The notes: a model not told the origin generated them from the letters alone. A stretch of 64,000 bases of DNA from Berberis thunbergii (GCA_003290165.1 QNQO01000198.1:248001-312000); one strand, 5' to 3'. Shown: positions 1 through 10,884, numbered from the stretch's first letter. Program-made: numbers and translations.

Positions 1-848
1 ATTCATAAAACGAATGCCTTCCGACGAGATTTATCTAATTTTCAACAAAAAGAGGGTGAACATTTCTATGAATGTTGGGAAAGGTTCAATGAGCTCATTG
101 TTAGGTGTCCCCATCACGGATTGGAGAAGTGGCAGCTAGTTCAATACTTCCAAGACTGTTTAACCCCTCAAAACCGTCGTATGATTGATGCCACTAGTGG
201 TGGGTCATTAATGCAAATGAGTGTCAGTGAAATTTGGGAATTCTTTGATACGCTTTCCGAAAATTCTCAGCAATGAGATTATTCGATAAAGGAGTCTGAT
301 AGGCGTAAGGGCGGTCTATACGAAGTTAAAGATACATCTGTTCAACCCCTTTCTGCCTCAAAGTTAGAGACGGCTGTTGTGACCATGACTCAAAAGATAG
401 ATGCACTTTTGAATTTGAGTCAACCTGTATTTCTCACAGACGCTTCATCTGAAGTCTGTGCTGCATGTTCGAGTCCTGGTCATTCAATAGCTAATTGTGA
501 CTTGCAAAACGATTATCCTGCATACTATGCTGAGCAAGTCAACTCTTTTAATGCGATGCAGCGACCTGGCAATAATCTGCAACCTAACTATTACAATTCA
601 GGGTTCGCCAAATATCCAAGTCTCTCCTGAGCCCATGGCCCACACCAAGGGGAACCTGTTGTTGTCTCCCTGGCTCTTCAAGCCTCTAGCCCTGTTAGGC
701 CCCACCTTAACCAAGTTCCTCCATCCAACACATCAAGTTTAGAAGAAACGGTTAATCGGTGTCTGCAGCGCTCAGAAAGTATAATTGAGCAGCATTCTAA
801 GGACATATCTGAGTTGAAAGCCACGACTCAACACCAATCTCAAGCCCT
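1..848 (+). pseudogene. gag: Ty3 gag, first part (interrupted)
   Basis: Translation of the first 270 bases gives a Retrotrans_gag-like segment (FQQKEGEHFYECWERFNELI and onward, including CPHHGLEKWQLVQYF), the usual helical capsid region of plant Ty3 Gag. A stop at about 274 ends that frame. Positions 379-630 continue with a zinc knuckle CAACSSPGHSIANC, a CX2CX4HX4C-like metal site for binding RNA. A frameshift near 615 moves the reading into another frame that runs into QHSKDISELK and the QHQSQAL segment. The frame is then cut at 848 by a nested LTR fragment and resumes at 2379. It would package element RNA in a cytoplasmic particle if intact; it is not intact here. Confidence 0.7.
814..848 (+). 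repeat. 35-bp direct repeat, left copy
   Basis: This 35-base stretch of gag, starting TTGAAAGCC and ending CAAGCCCT, recurs at 2379-2413 with one difference (CACGACTC here, CATGACTC there). The two copies flank the nested LTR fragment. They are far longer than the 4-6 bp target-site duplication made by retroviral-type integrases. Confidence 0.85.
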
Positions 849-2378
849 GATATTCACCTAGTTATTACATAGAATACCACCTCATTTATATCTGTTATTC
901 ACTTTGACAATCTATTTTATATTAATTATTTAAATTTTGTATTTTTCAAGATTCAGAGTGTTAATGGATTAATGCGGAGTTCGAGGTGATAATAAGCAGT
1001 TTGGTATTGACGAGCGGAAACGGGGGTGTAGTAAACCCAACACAATTACCCTAATTTTCTATAAAACCCAATAACCCTAATTTCTCTGGGGGGTTCTTTT
1101 CTATTTTCTTCCCCTCTCTGGGGGCTATCCCAGCCAACAGCCCCCATACCATCACCTCCACCTGCATTGTCTGCGTTCTCCCATCATCACGCACACACAG
1201 ACCACCACCTTCTCTGCCATCACCCGAGCACCACCATCACCACGAAACAGGGGCGTGACAACCCTGTTTCACATCAAATCTTCACCTCGCCACCGAGCAC
1301 TACCATCATCCACCGTTTTCCTCTCCGCCACCTGGAAACAAGCCGGACTGCATGCGACCACCCTCAACTGCAACCGAGCAGTAGCCAGCACAGAGCTTTT
1401 CTCGGCCTCTCTTCGTCTCGACCTCCGACCACGCCGTTCTATCTTTTTCTCTCTCGCGGGCTCTTGCAACAGCGCTCCTGCTCGTTTCCCGCCTCGCTTT
1501 CTGTTCGAATCAAAGAGGAAAGGTTGGGGTGCTATCTGCACCCCACCTTTTAACCGTGTACCACCACAATAGAAGAAGCTGGAGGCTATTTGTGCCCACA
1601 GGACTGTTCAGAGCATCCACAATTGCTGAATTGCTGATTTGCCGATTCTGAGGAGATGAGTTGCGGCGTACCACACCACAAAGAGATGACCACCGCTACC
1701 ATGGATAGCTAAACCCTTCGCCAAGGCTAAGATGAAACCAATTGGGTTTCAAGAGTTTGTTCTAGTTTGACTTTTTATTTTATTATGTGCTTAACTGCAA
1801 AATACATTTAATTTCTGAGTATTAGTAAATTACTTTCACCGATTATATCGGATTTGATCTAGACTAGTCGGTAGTTAGAGTTTTCTTTACTAATATTTAA
1901 AGCATTACTTTTGATTGGTTAAGTTAGACTTGTGATTGAGTGTGCCGTAATAAGACACTCAATGCTAGGAGTTGAAACTTAATAAATTAGACTTGTGATT
2001 GAGTTTGCCGTAGTAAGACACTCAATGCTAGGAGTCTATAATTTATGTTGAAGTTAATTGTAACATTGGATTTTAAAACTGAATTGTTCTTAACGATCAC
2101 ATCATCGATGCAAGCAAGAGATTCTCATCCCTAAAGCTTCTTGCTTTAGAAAATAATAAGTTAGATTAAAATAACTTGAAAAACTGAATTGGTGGATTCA
2201 ATGCCTTGGTTTCCCTTTCGTATTTTTAAAAACTTTTCATTTTGCTTTTTAATTTGATTTTTAGTATAGATATTTTGATTGCTGTAACCCCCATTTAAAT
2301 TAGTTGAAGTCAACTCTGAAATTTAATTGCAACCACAGTCCTTGTGGATTGACCAGTACTTGCCCTTGCCCTTTGGGT
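848..2378 (+). mobile_element. LTR fragment of the same Athila-like family, nested in gag
   Basis: It starts TGATATTCACC, like the 3' LTR at 6540 (TGATATGCACG), and follows it through the same landmarks in order: an AACCCTAA-type stretch, a C-rich CACCACC segment, the block CCGATTATATC...GACTAGTCGGTAGTTAG, two hairpin-forming units, CTGTAACC and a CTTGTGGATTGACC segment. It lacks the last 90 or so bases present in the 3' LTR, so it is truncated at its own 3' end. Open frames in the C-rich part (about 1167-1572) occur on both strands and resemble nothing, so I do not call them genes. Confidence 0.75.
1936..2025 (+). repeat. Tandem hairpin units inside the nested LTR
   Basis: Two consecutive units of about 60 bases each contain a short inverted repeat. 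The first (1936-1962) pairs TTGAGTGT with ACACTCAA around a GCCGTAATAAG loop; the second (1999-2025) is a near copy. Counterparts occur at 8031-8120 in the 3' LTR. Confidence 0.6.
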
Positions 2379-2413
2379 TTGAAAGCCATGACTCAACACC
2401 AATCTCAAGCCCT
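2379..2413 (+). repeat. 35-bp direct repeat, right copy
   Basis: This is the partner of 814-848, with one mismatch. The gag reading frame resumes in it (KAMTQHQSQAL) and continues into NKLEIAVSKITQSF, showing that this is the uninterrupted gag and that the left copy is the duplicated end. Confidence 0.85.
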
Positions 2414-2729
2414 CAATAAACTTGAGATAGCTGTGAGTAAGATTACTCAATCCTTTTTTGAGAAAGAGTTAGAGATATTTCAGAGTCAACCTATTCCAAA
2501 CCCAAAGGGTCAATTCACAGTTGGTAGTACATCTGAGTCACACCATGAAGATGTCGAATCTATTACTACCCTTCGGAGTGGAAAACAGGTTGACAATCAG
2601 GTACGAGTGCCTGATTCGAGTGTTGTTTCATCTCCGTCTAAGTCAACGCAGCTTGCATCTCCATCTGACAAGGAGGTTGATAAAGTCTCATCTTCCAAAG
2701 TTGTGCCTATTGACTCTGACCCCACTTAG
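2379..2729 (+). pseudogene. gag: Ty3 gag C-terminal part, continued
   Basis: After the nested LTR the frame continues through a coiled-coil-like segment, then the motif ITTLRSGKQVDNQV, a hallmark of Athila-type polyproteins between Gag and protease. A TAG at 2727-2729 stops the frame; the following codons (ASYLLRAPFPSRLALAKK) continue the same protein. The initiator proposed at 2304 lies in LTR sequence and is not a real start. Confidence 0.65.
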
Positions 2730-3420
2730 GCATCTTATTTGCTTAGGGCACCGTTTCCATCACGGTTAGCTCTTGCAAAGAAAGGAAAAAGTGTAAACGA
2801 CGTATTGAAAATTTTTAAACAAGTTCACATAAATATCCGATTACTCGATGCTATCAAGCAAGTTCCTAACTATGCCAAGTTTTTGAAGGATCTATGCACA
2901 CAAAAGCGGAAGCTCCACGTGCAAAAGAGAGCCTTCCTCACCGAGCAAGTGAACTCAATTATTCAACACAAAACCCCGCCTAAGTATAGGGATCCTGGTT
3001 GCCCGACTATTTCTTGTATTATCAGTGATCATATGATAGATAAGGCATTATTGGATTTAGGGACGAGTGTTACCGACTAGAGTAACACTGCAATTGGCAG
3101 ATCGGTCTGTCAGAGTCGCCCGTGGTGTTATAGAAGATGTGATTATCAAGGTTGAAAAATTCTATTACCCTACGGACTTTATAGTTCTTGATACACAACC
3201 TGTTCACAATCTCTCTAGTCACATTCCAGTCATTTTGGGTCGACCATTTTTGGCCACATCCAATGCCATTATTAACTGCAGGAATGGAATTATGAAATTT
3301 TCATTTGGCAACATAACGGTCGAACTCAATATTTTTAATGTCAGTCAACAACCTCCCGAGCCCAAGGATGTTTATGAAGTTGACATGATTGAGAGTTCGA
3401 TGGAGAATTCCTTATTGTAG
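2730..3420 (+). pseudogene. Athila-type pre-protease segment and aspartic protease remnant
   Basis: The first part (about 2739-2960) reads LLDAIKQVPNYAKFLKDLC, a very conserved segment upstream of Athila protease. An active-site-like LDLGTS follows at about 3055-3070. The frame then stops and shifts; it resumes with LQLADRS and reaches VILGRPFL, the usual C-terminal protease landmark. The piece normally between the active site and LQLADRS, including the conserved tyrosine region, is missing, so there is a small internal deletion at about 3070-3085. The enzyme would have cleaved the Gag-Pol precursor; with this lesion it cannot fold normally. Confidence 0.7.
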
Positions 3421-3438
3421 TCTGTATCAAATGATCCC

Positions 3439-4008
3439 TTGGCAGCATGTTTGACTCACTTCGGTTTAGACTTCGATATTGATGATTCCATTAGGGAAGT
3501 GAATGCTTTGCTTGATTCAGCCTCTATTATGGATCCAGGTTATACATGGAAGCCTAAAGTGGAACTCCTTCCACTCAGTGAGTCAAAATTGAACCTTTCT
3601 GCTGATACTATTGGGCTTTCTGACCCATTCCCTTTTCCGCTTGTTCATGATGACCCATTTGAAATATGTCCTCTTAGTGACTTCTACATGAAGTCTGATC
3701 CTCAGTATTCCTTGGAGAGACTACATGCCATAGGTAGTGCTAATTCTAGGTTTGGGGGTGTTGTTGAGCTGTCTAGTTCATCATCTTTGTGCAATTCATT
3801 TTGTTATGATGAGCCTGTACCACCTGATATATCTATAGACATACCTCTTTCCATCCATTTAATAGTGACTGACGCTACCTATGTGGATCCCTTGTTCTTA
3901 AGGGGTGATTTTAATTTTGACCATCTTATTGTGCAACACATTCAATCTTCCGATTTGACACCGGACATAGGATGTCCCTTTTTAGGAGTAGGAAATAGTC
4001 ATTTGTAG
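3439..4008 (+). pseudogene. Post-protease ORF of the Athila-like element
   Basis: This 189-codon open frame starts MAACLTHFGLDFD. It includes YTWKPKVELLPL, a motif resembling the linker that leads into RT in Athila polyproteins. No RT follows; the frame ends at 4008. Continuing in frame past the stop gives a hydrophobic stretch (about 4090-4220) rich in Leu, Phe and Val that could be a membrane segment, perhaps a remnant of the envelope-like region, but this is inference. Replacement of the whole RT/integrase block between this ORF and the spacer is the main structural oddity of the element. Confidence 0.5.
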
Positions 4009-6515
4009 GATATTCCTGTTGGTGACAACTTTCTGCTCCAAATCCCTATGACTTCTTTACGATCGCGGGTTCGTTTACATTTTCTCTATGATTTTGCATG
4101 GCGTCTTCGTCATTTTAGGGATGTGTTAGTTTTTGTTGTGCTGCATGTAGGTGCTACTATATGTTGGACGAATCCTCAACTTTTTTGGTTATTGCTATAT
4201 AATCTAGTCAACATCATGGACTAAGTGTTTAGGTTTGGGTGAGTGTTCGCTATGTTCTTCCTCGTCATTTCATGGCACATCATTTACGAGGAAGAATATA
4301 TGTCGGGCTGACGGCGTTAAACCAAACGCTCCTAGGAGGCAGCCTAGCTTCAGTTGTGTCATTATGGTTAGTCTGGATTGATTTTCGAGTTCTTTCTAGT
4401 TGCATTTTACTCATACTCGTTAGCTCCGTAACAATTTTGACTTACAACTGATACATGTAATTTTTTTCATTATTTCATTTGTATATCTTTTTGTGTCATG
4501 TATTGTTTTTATCAATTTATTATAATGAGTCCACAGTTCTTATGTTGTTGAGCGTTCATTGGTGGATGATTTCGTCGAAATTGGTAAGAACTTTCCCATG
4601 GTAATATCACTCTAACTCTCACATTTTCTTTTTCCTACATTTGTCATAATCATCATTTTATACATTGAGGACAATGTTTGGTTTAGGTTTGGGGGTGAGG
4701 TTTATGAGTTGTTTTTGCATTCTTCGAATTTTTTTGAAATGAAATGTATTTCACAATTGACTATTGTATTCTACTCAATCTCCATTGAATACATAGTTAA
4801 TTATGAATGTGTGAAAATTTTTCGATTTGAAAATGCATTCAAAATCTAAGTTCATTTCCAATGAAGAGGATGTGCTTTCAAGTATGCCTTTAAATTTGAG
4901 AAATACATGCTTTCACTTATCACTTTTATATATCAATAGGAAAACATATGGTTTGATATTATCTTTAAGTTAAATATATTTCATGATATTTTTCGACTCG
5001 ACCACTCTTGCACTATAAGCCAAGTTAGCATAATTTGAAGTTAATCAGTAAGATATTAACTAGAAAGCCTTAGATTAATAGTGGAGACTTAACCCTTGTG
5101 AATTTTGAGACATTCTATTTTTCTTGAGGGTTATTAAATAACTCAGATTTTTCTTGAATATGCATTATCTCGTTGATGATCTCATTGTTCTTGTTTCTTT
5201 TATTGATTGCTTTGAAAATGACGTTATATTGAATTATTACACTAGAAAATCTTGGTTTATTTAGTTGAGATGTCATAATACCGATAAGAACTTAAGAAGT
5301 GATATAGGCATTTTTTTCTTTGAACCGTTCTTTAGCATTTTAGCCTACCTAATAATAAATATCCGTTTGCAGCCCGTGGAGCCTTTCAATAAACTTTTTC
5401 TTTCCTAACCCCATCTCCATTACCTACTCCAGTCAGGGAGTAATATCTCATACTATTTTTATCCTTACCCAATGTTTCTGAGAATGTCTATGGTTGATAT
5501 ATTTTTGGAATGGGCAAATAAAAAGAGCCGAAACTAAATATTCCATGAATCCTTGGGATTGAAATGTTTTATTATGCAGAAGGAGAAAGCATGTAAAAAA
5601 AAAAAAGATTGATGCTTCAAAAAAATATATATATAGAAAAAAGAAAAAAAATGAAGAAAAAATTCAAAGGAAGAAAAATTAATGGTGTACAACATTGGTT
5701 TATTCTTCAGAGGAACACGTGTTTACTAAAGAGTGTATCCATTCTCAGAGAATTTTGTCGTGTCATTTCCATTCTTTTTAGCCAAAATCTTAGCATCATT
5801 ACAACCTAATAAAGACCTAATTGATCTTAAGTAAAGGTCTGGTTCATAGATGTGGAGATTAAATAGACAAGAACTATGGCGTGTGATTCAACATTTTCAA
5901 AGTAATTGATATTCCTGTCCATGAGATCATATTCATTTCATTATTTTAAAAGTCCATTTTTCATGATTATTATATGTGAGATATTTGTGTTTCCATAATT
6001 TATTCTCTTTCTCACATATAAACTGAGTGATAACTAACCAATCTCTGAGTGATTCATTTATGAGTGACAAAAGAGATGTAGTCGAAGGGTACAATTCAAA
6101 TGTTATCTAGTCGTATCTTTGCTGAGAAAAATAAAGTTATGTTGGTAAGGCCATGCACACACACTCTTCGAGTTGGGAATGATTGATGAAATTTATTTAA
6201 CCTTTGGATACTATTAAACCATTGTTAGACTCGTTGATATATTTTTCTGTCATTGTTAGTTATTTTCTGAAAATTTTGGCAATTAGATGATTACTCTGAG
6301 GATAATAGGTAGAGTGACTAAGTTACCATGTTTTGAAAATTTATTGAGTCATAATGTTTGTGGGTAACATTTCTGGAAGCCCTCACGAGACTATAACTCG
6401 TCCACTAGAGGTAATCTAAGGGTTTAAAGCCTTGTTGCACGTTTAAGGTAAGTGCAACCGATGATTCCTGCGAAAGTGAGTTAAAATTTTATTTTTATTG
6501 TTTTGCTCGAGGACT
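4009..6515 (+). other. AT-rich spacer of the Athila-like element
   Basis: There are no domains here beyond a possible hydrophobic remnant at 4090-4450. Around 4667-4700 the sequence ACATTGAGGACAATG followed by GGTTTAGGTTTGGGGGTG looks like a second polypurine-type tract. The short open frames at 4239 and 5609 are AT-rich or low-complexity and unsupported. Confidence 0.5.
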
Positions 6516-6522
6516 AGAAAAA

Positions 6523-6539
6523 TATAGGTTTGGGGGTAT
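6523..6539 (+). other. Polypurine tract of the Athila-like element
   Basis: ATAGGTTTGGGGGTATT sits directly before the TGATATGC start of the 3' LTR. This is the standard position and composition of the primer for plus-strand synthesis in plant Ty3 elements. Confidence 0.75.
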
Positions 6540-8505
6540 TTGATATGCACGTAATTAATACATAATATATCCTTTAATTTATATATGTTAGTGTTTCAAT
6601 TATTATATTTTATTCTAATTATTTCGTTTTCATGTCTTTGTAGGAATTTGAGGGTGAACGATGAAATCGCATTAAGGAGACAATTTAAGGAATGATCAAT
6701 TGGTTGATTCTAGCAGTGGTACAAAGTAGAGAGTCACATATCTAAACCTAACCCAAAAAAACTTTGGTCCACCAAATTTACCCTAAGCCAAAGCTCAAAA
6801 AGCTAATCTAGAAACTCAAGCCCAACGCCTTTTGGAGGACCCAAGCCCAATAAAATAAGAGAACCCTATTTAGATCTTCCCCATTTTGGAGAAAAAGGCT
6901 CTTCTTCAACGTTTATTTTCTCTTCCTGTCTTTTCAAGCCACCACGCCAATCCACCCTGCCGGCAATCCTCGCTCGATAGGAGAACTGGCAGTGCGATCA
7001 TCCCACCATCACCACCTCCCTATCGTCCTCCACCATCAACCGTCACCTCGCCGTCCTCCCTCACCCGCTCTTCCTCGTTCGCTAGGGAGACGCCACACCC
7101 TGTCCATCATAGACATCATCAACTCCTGCGTCAACACAACTACCGCCCTTGTCCCTGTTGCAAACCACCATAACAACACCGCCCACGACCTTCCATTTCC
7201 TCTATTCTTCCCCTATTTTCGTGTCCTCATTTCGTCACCGTCCAGCATCCACACCGCCGAGCATCACCATCAGACGCCACCACCACCTCCTTCCTGCTTC
7301 CCTATTTCTCAGCTACCGCCCAGTTCTATCGCGCGACAGAGCGACACCGCCCTGTCTCCCTCTTTCATTCTCGCCCTCTTCAGTCTCTCTCTCTGTTATT
7401 CCCTCTCCCGGCCCTCTCTCTCTCTTGCAAGGACCGAAGCTCATTCGAGGATGAAGGATCTCGCGAGGAGTAGTGGAAACAGGGAGCGCCTCCCTGTTTC
7501 ACCATCCCTGTTCCTCTTCCTCATTCGCATATTTTTCTCTCGTGTTGATTCCTCACTCTCTCTCTGTCTTCTTGCAGGTACCAGAGCCGTTCAGAGGGAA
7601 AAAGAGCTCGCGAGGAGCGCGGCTCGCTGGAGACGAAGGTGCAGAGGACGTGTGATTTTTCTGGCTTGCTGGAGATGAAGGTGCACCTCCAATGTTTGCA
7701 CTAAGCTACCACAATCCATCAACAACATTTTCTCGGGATTCGTGTTGGTGCAGAAATGGATTCCACCTCCATTGATGCTATGACCACCACCATCATGATC
7801 TTTTAGACTCCGTGCCGAGGCGAAGATGAAACCACAGGGTTTCCTAGAGTTTGTTGTATTTAAATTTATTGTTTTCTTTATACTTGAATGTTAAACACAT
7901 TTGATTTTTGTGTCTCAATAATTTGCTTTCACCGATTATATCCGGATTAATTATCTAGACTAGTCGGTAGTTAGAAGTACCCTTTATTGATATTCAAAGC
8001 ATGCTTTAATCAATTAATCTGAATCTGTGATTGTGTGTGCCGTAAGAAGACATGCAATGCTAGCGGTTTAGAATTAGTTAAAATAAACCTGTGATTGTGT
8101 GCCTTAAGAAGACATGCAATGCTAGGGGTTTATACCTTTGCTGAAATCAGTTGCAAACTTAGATTAATCTTTAGGTTAGTCATGTGAATTCTTGAAAACA
8201 ATAATTTGGATTACACAAATCTCAAAGAAACTGTGGTGGATTCGATGTCTCGGTTCCCTCTCATATCATCCTATCAGTTTAATTTTAGTTGTCAATTTAG
8301 CTAGTCTCTTTATTTTAGTAATTTACATCTGCTGTAACCTCCAAATCTAAATTAGTTCAAATAGGTCTTAGAATTCGACTGTCTAGTCAATCCTCATGGG
8401 ATCGACCCGTATTTGCCACTGTCTACTAGTTAGACAGTCGTACACTTGTGGTATTACAAGTAGGGTTTATTAACTTAATAATTTAGGTTAATAAAAACTC
8501 CATCA
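6540..8505 (+). mobile_element. 3' LTR of the Athila-like element
   Basis: It begins TGATATGCAC right after the PPT and shares ordered blocks with the LTR fragment at 848-2378. The C- and CT-rich part (about 6880-7690) contains open frames on the plus strand that are compositional, not coding. The 3' part holds CCGATTATATC...ACTAGTCGG, two hairpin units at 8031-8120, CTGTAACCTCC and GGGATCGACCC. The end is placed at ATCA (8502-8505), matching the TGAT start and the change of sequence at 8506; this boundary is uncertain by some tens of bases. Confidence 0.65.
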
Positions 8506-9032
8506 GCGGACGACCCTGAACTAGAAATACTTTGAATCCACGGGGGACCAAGAAGCAATACTTCTGCCGAAATTTGAAGTCATCTGGCAGATTCACGAAG
8601 CAAGTCGGCGACATCATTTTACAGACAACGTTACTCTTCAACCGAGGAGAAGTCAACAGTTGGATCACTCATGGAGTCACGTGGACGGTACCTTCCTTCG
8701 CCCTAATCAGAATGAGAAGGGTGATCTTGCGTCCATTTTGGGGCCAGAGGAATCCTAAGGAAGTCCAAGAATTCCCAAATCACATCCAGAAGAGGAAAGC
8801 GTACTCCGGTTTGAAGCATCCCTTGGTGCAAGCAAGTGAAACCTGCTGGTGACGACATTGGCGTTTGGTCGTCCTTCAGAACAGACAATGGCAGATCCTC
8901 AGGAACCCCAAACTTCATATGGATTTCAGCATAACCGGGTTTAGAAAGCAACTTGTCTTCAAAAAACTCAAGTCCCCTGGCCAAGGTTGCGCCATCAAGA
9001 AGGTTTTGTTGAGCCATGAAGAAGACGAACAA
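8483..9032 (-). pseudogene. Antisense ORF with similarity to 'putative gypsy-type transposon' proteins (Transposase_28-like)
   Basis: Read on the minus strand, 9032-8703 gives FEDKLLSKPGYAEIHMKFGVPE, split by normal residues, and then GMLQTGVRFPLLDVIWEFL. This pattern (HQ-x-L-x-x-G-x-RFPL-x-x-x-x-x-x-FL) is typical of plant proteins annotated as Transposase_28. After a frame change, 8668-8507 continues with DDFKFRQKYCFLVPRGFK, like the RFFFV segment of that family. In Tat-lineage Ty3 elements such antisense ORFs occur just upstream of the 3' LTR, and here a PPT and LTR on the plus strand follow at 9250-9940. The frame is broken and its C-terminal end is cut by the neighbouring LTR at 8505. 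The protein's function is unknown. Confidence 0.5.
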
Positions 9033-9249
9033 ACTTTCTAATCAAAAGATGAACAAAGCAATATTTTCAAAAGCAAAGGAAATAATAGGGTCAGATTCCG
9101 CACAGCAGATTATCTAAATAGGGATTAAGCTCCCGCCACTTTTTCACTGAATTGACGCATGTTCAAATAAATGCAACGCGTGAATCAATCATCATGAGCG
9201 GCGTATTTTTTCAAAATATGACCTAGCGAACCGATGCGACGGCCCACTA

Positions 9250-9268
9250 ACTTGGGAGGAGTAGTTAA
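9250..9268 (+). other. Polypurine tract of a Tat-like element
   Basis: ACTTGGGAGGAGTAGTTAA lies immediately before TGATACACC, the start of an LTR. The stretch between 9033 and 9249 shows no other feature. Confidence 0.6.
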
Positions 9269-9940
9269 TGATACACCAAATGGTCACATCCCTGAGCCAT
9301 ACACGTGTCATGATGATCTCCAGGAACTACAGGCCCCAGCGTTAGTCCAACACTGATCCAGCCCAAGCGGCGTTAAACCAACCCAATGCAGTTCGCTAAA
9401 CGAAACCGAATTCTTACAACTCACTACGCCCACGTGTCTCACACCTATCCTCAATACCCATAAGCTCTACTAAGGCAAGTATCTCAAAGATCAGCTTTGG
9501 ACAGGCAACTACAACATATCTTCATTTCCAACTAGGAAGCAAATACTAGAGTACATATCATGCAGGGAGACTTCTTATTGATTACCCATTGATAGGGAAC
9601 TATCTCCCGCGTAACTAGGAGCATGGGGCTAATAGGGAATTTTCCATCTACAGCACGACTCCTAATTAGAAACGAATCTCCACGAAGATCTTCTTCCTAT
9701 ACTACGCCATCGATGGCCTGGTCAAATCAGAACTCCTGCACTATAAATAAGACATGAGTTTGGTAAGCTAAGGTACGCTACAAATTCTCTGTTTACAACA
9801 TTACACCTTCCATAGATCCCTGTTTGACTTTAGCCTCAAAGTGCCATCGGCCACCACAACGGTAGTCCGTAGCTCACGTGCGTTACTTGTGCAGGTCAGT
9901 AGGACTAGGTCAAAGCAGGGAGCGAAAAATGATTGCATCA
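9269..9940 (+). mobile_element. Tat-like Ty3 LTR, 672 bp
   Basis: Termini are TGATACAC and TTGCATCA, giving TGAT...ATCA symmetry. A TATA box (CTATAAATAAGA) lies at about 9741, followed by the segment TTTGACTTTAGCCTCAAAGTGCC, here split only for reporting: TTTGACTTTAGCC then TCAAAGTGCC. That arrangement is typical of the transcribed part of Tat/Ogre-type LTRs, where GACTTGAGC...GGAGTG blocks are common. Only this LTR and the adjoining antisense ORF remain of the element in the window. Confidence 0.65.
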
Positions 9941-10768
9941 GGTCAGTATTCCATTTTCTAAATTTTCTTACTTTTGTTATAAATTTCGATGTGAATAATG
10001 CAAATTTCTAGCAAATAAAACATTTATTTTTTGTAATGAAGTGTCTATCATCTTCTTCCCTTTTGCAACTAATAAGTTTCTACATATTACTCCAATAAAA
10101 CCCTCCATCCTTCATTTGACCAGTGTTGAGCAATGCCGAAGTCATGGCCACACGCTACATGAAAAGTGTATGGTTGTACCAATAAATGATATTAAGCTTT
10201 TATGCTAGTTGTTTGTACCATATTATTTAGCTATCATGAGAAAAAATCTATTTTTTTCCTTTTCCCCCTCCATATTTAAAGACCTTAAATTGAATTTGGA
10301 AAACACAAAGTAGGCATAGTTTGAAGGTACTCCGAACGGATTAAGGAGGAGAGTGTTTATCAAATTTCTTCTTGAATTTCTTTGGACACCATGGCGTTAA
10401 GCAACAACTTACAAGCTATTGCTCAATAAAATGGACATTTCTAGAAGAAAAATCAACGTTAAAAGGGAAGAGTTTACCTAAAGTGATCATCTTCATGACA
10501 CTACATTTCCGCCCAGTGAAACCATCACAAAAAACCAATACTTTTACACCTACTAAGTAACTCCTCAAATAAAATGCGTGAAACCTTTTTTGTTTTGATT
10601 TTGTCAATTTGGATCACAAGGGGGAAATTAAAACCCTCCCCCATCACACTGTCATTGCTTCGCCCCCACCATTTGACTCTCATTTTCTCCGACATCGACA
10701 TTGTTGCAGCTGACTTTGACCTTCTCCTCCTCATCGAAGTCTCATTATTTAACCAATGATAGAAATGT
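9941..10768. other. Unassigned AT-rich sequence
   Basis: I see no conserved protein segment, RNA gene or repeat terminus in this stretch. Short frames at 10372-10759 occur on both strands and match nothing I recognise. Confidence 0.5.
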
Positions 10769-10865
10769 ATTTGATGAAGAGATTGTTAATTTTGTAGATT
10801 ATGATCCTTTTAGGTTTGTAGAAACTATACAAGATGATGAGTAGGTTCAAGCTATGGATGGTGAA
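10769..10865 (+). pseudogene. Copia pol fragment just upstream of the RT domain
   Basis: Translation gives FVDYDPFRFVETIQDDE, a TAG, then VQAMDGE. In copia polyproteins the lead-in to RVT_2 has the pattern DP-x-x-F-x-E-A-x-x-D-x-x-W-x-x-AM-x-E-E; the TAG sits where tryptophan (TGG) is usual. The fragment ends at the (ATTT)n tract. Short, so moderate to low confidence. Confidence 0.4.
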
Positions 10866-10884
10866 TTATTTATTTATTTATTTA
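10866..10884 (-). repeat. (TAAA)n tail of the LINE
   Basis: The plus strand reads ATTATTTATTTATTTATTT, which is a TAAA-repeat tail on the LINE coding strand, directly after its 3' untranslated region. Confidence 0.55.

Larger units (their letters stand above)
1..8505 (+). mobile_element. Athila-like Ty3 LTR retrotransposon, 3' portion, lacking RT and integrase
   Basis: Reading left to right there is a gag remnant, a CCHC knuckle, an aspartic-protease remnant, an ORF of the kind that follows protease in Athila-type elements, a long AT-rich spacer, a polypurine tract ending in GGGGGTATT, and an LTR that begins TGATATGC and probably ends ATCA. The 5' LTR lies left of the window. No reverse transcriptase, RNase H or integrase motif is visible between protease and 3' LTR, so this copy could not mobilise itself. 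The open frames are broken by stops and by a nested LTR fragment. Assignment to Athila is by resemblance of the protease flanks and of the PPT; it could instead be a non-autonomous derivative of that lineage. The right boundary rests on TGAT...ATCA symmetry and on the start of different sequence at 8506. Confidence 0.72.

Noticed and set aside
1167..1572. Overlapping open frames of 90-128 codons on both strands
   Set aside because: They lie in the C-rich part of an LTR, occur in several frames at once and show only Pro/Ser/His/Arg-rich composition.
6886..7678. A 228-codon plus-strand open frame with three companions
   Set aside because: It is the CT-rich part of the 3' LTR; the long frame is compositional (Ser/Pro/Arg/Leu) and matches the non-coding counterpart in the other LTR.
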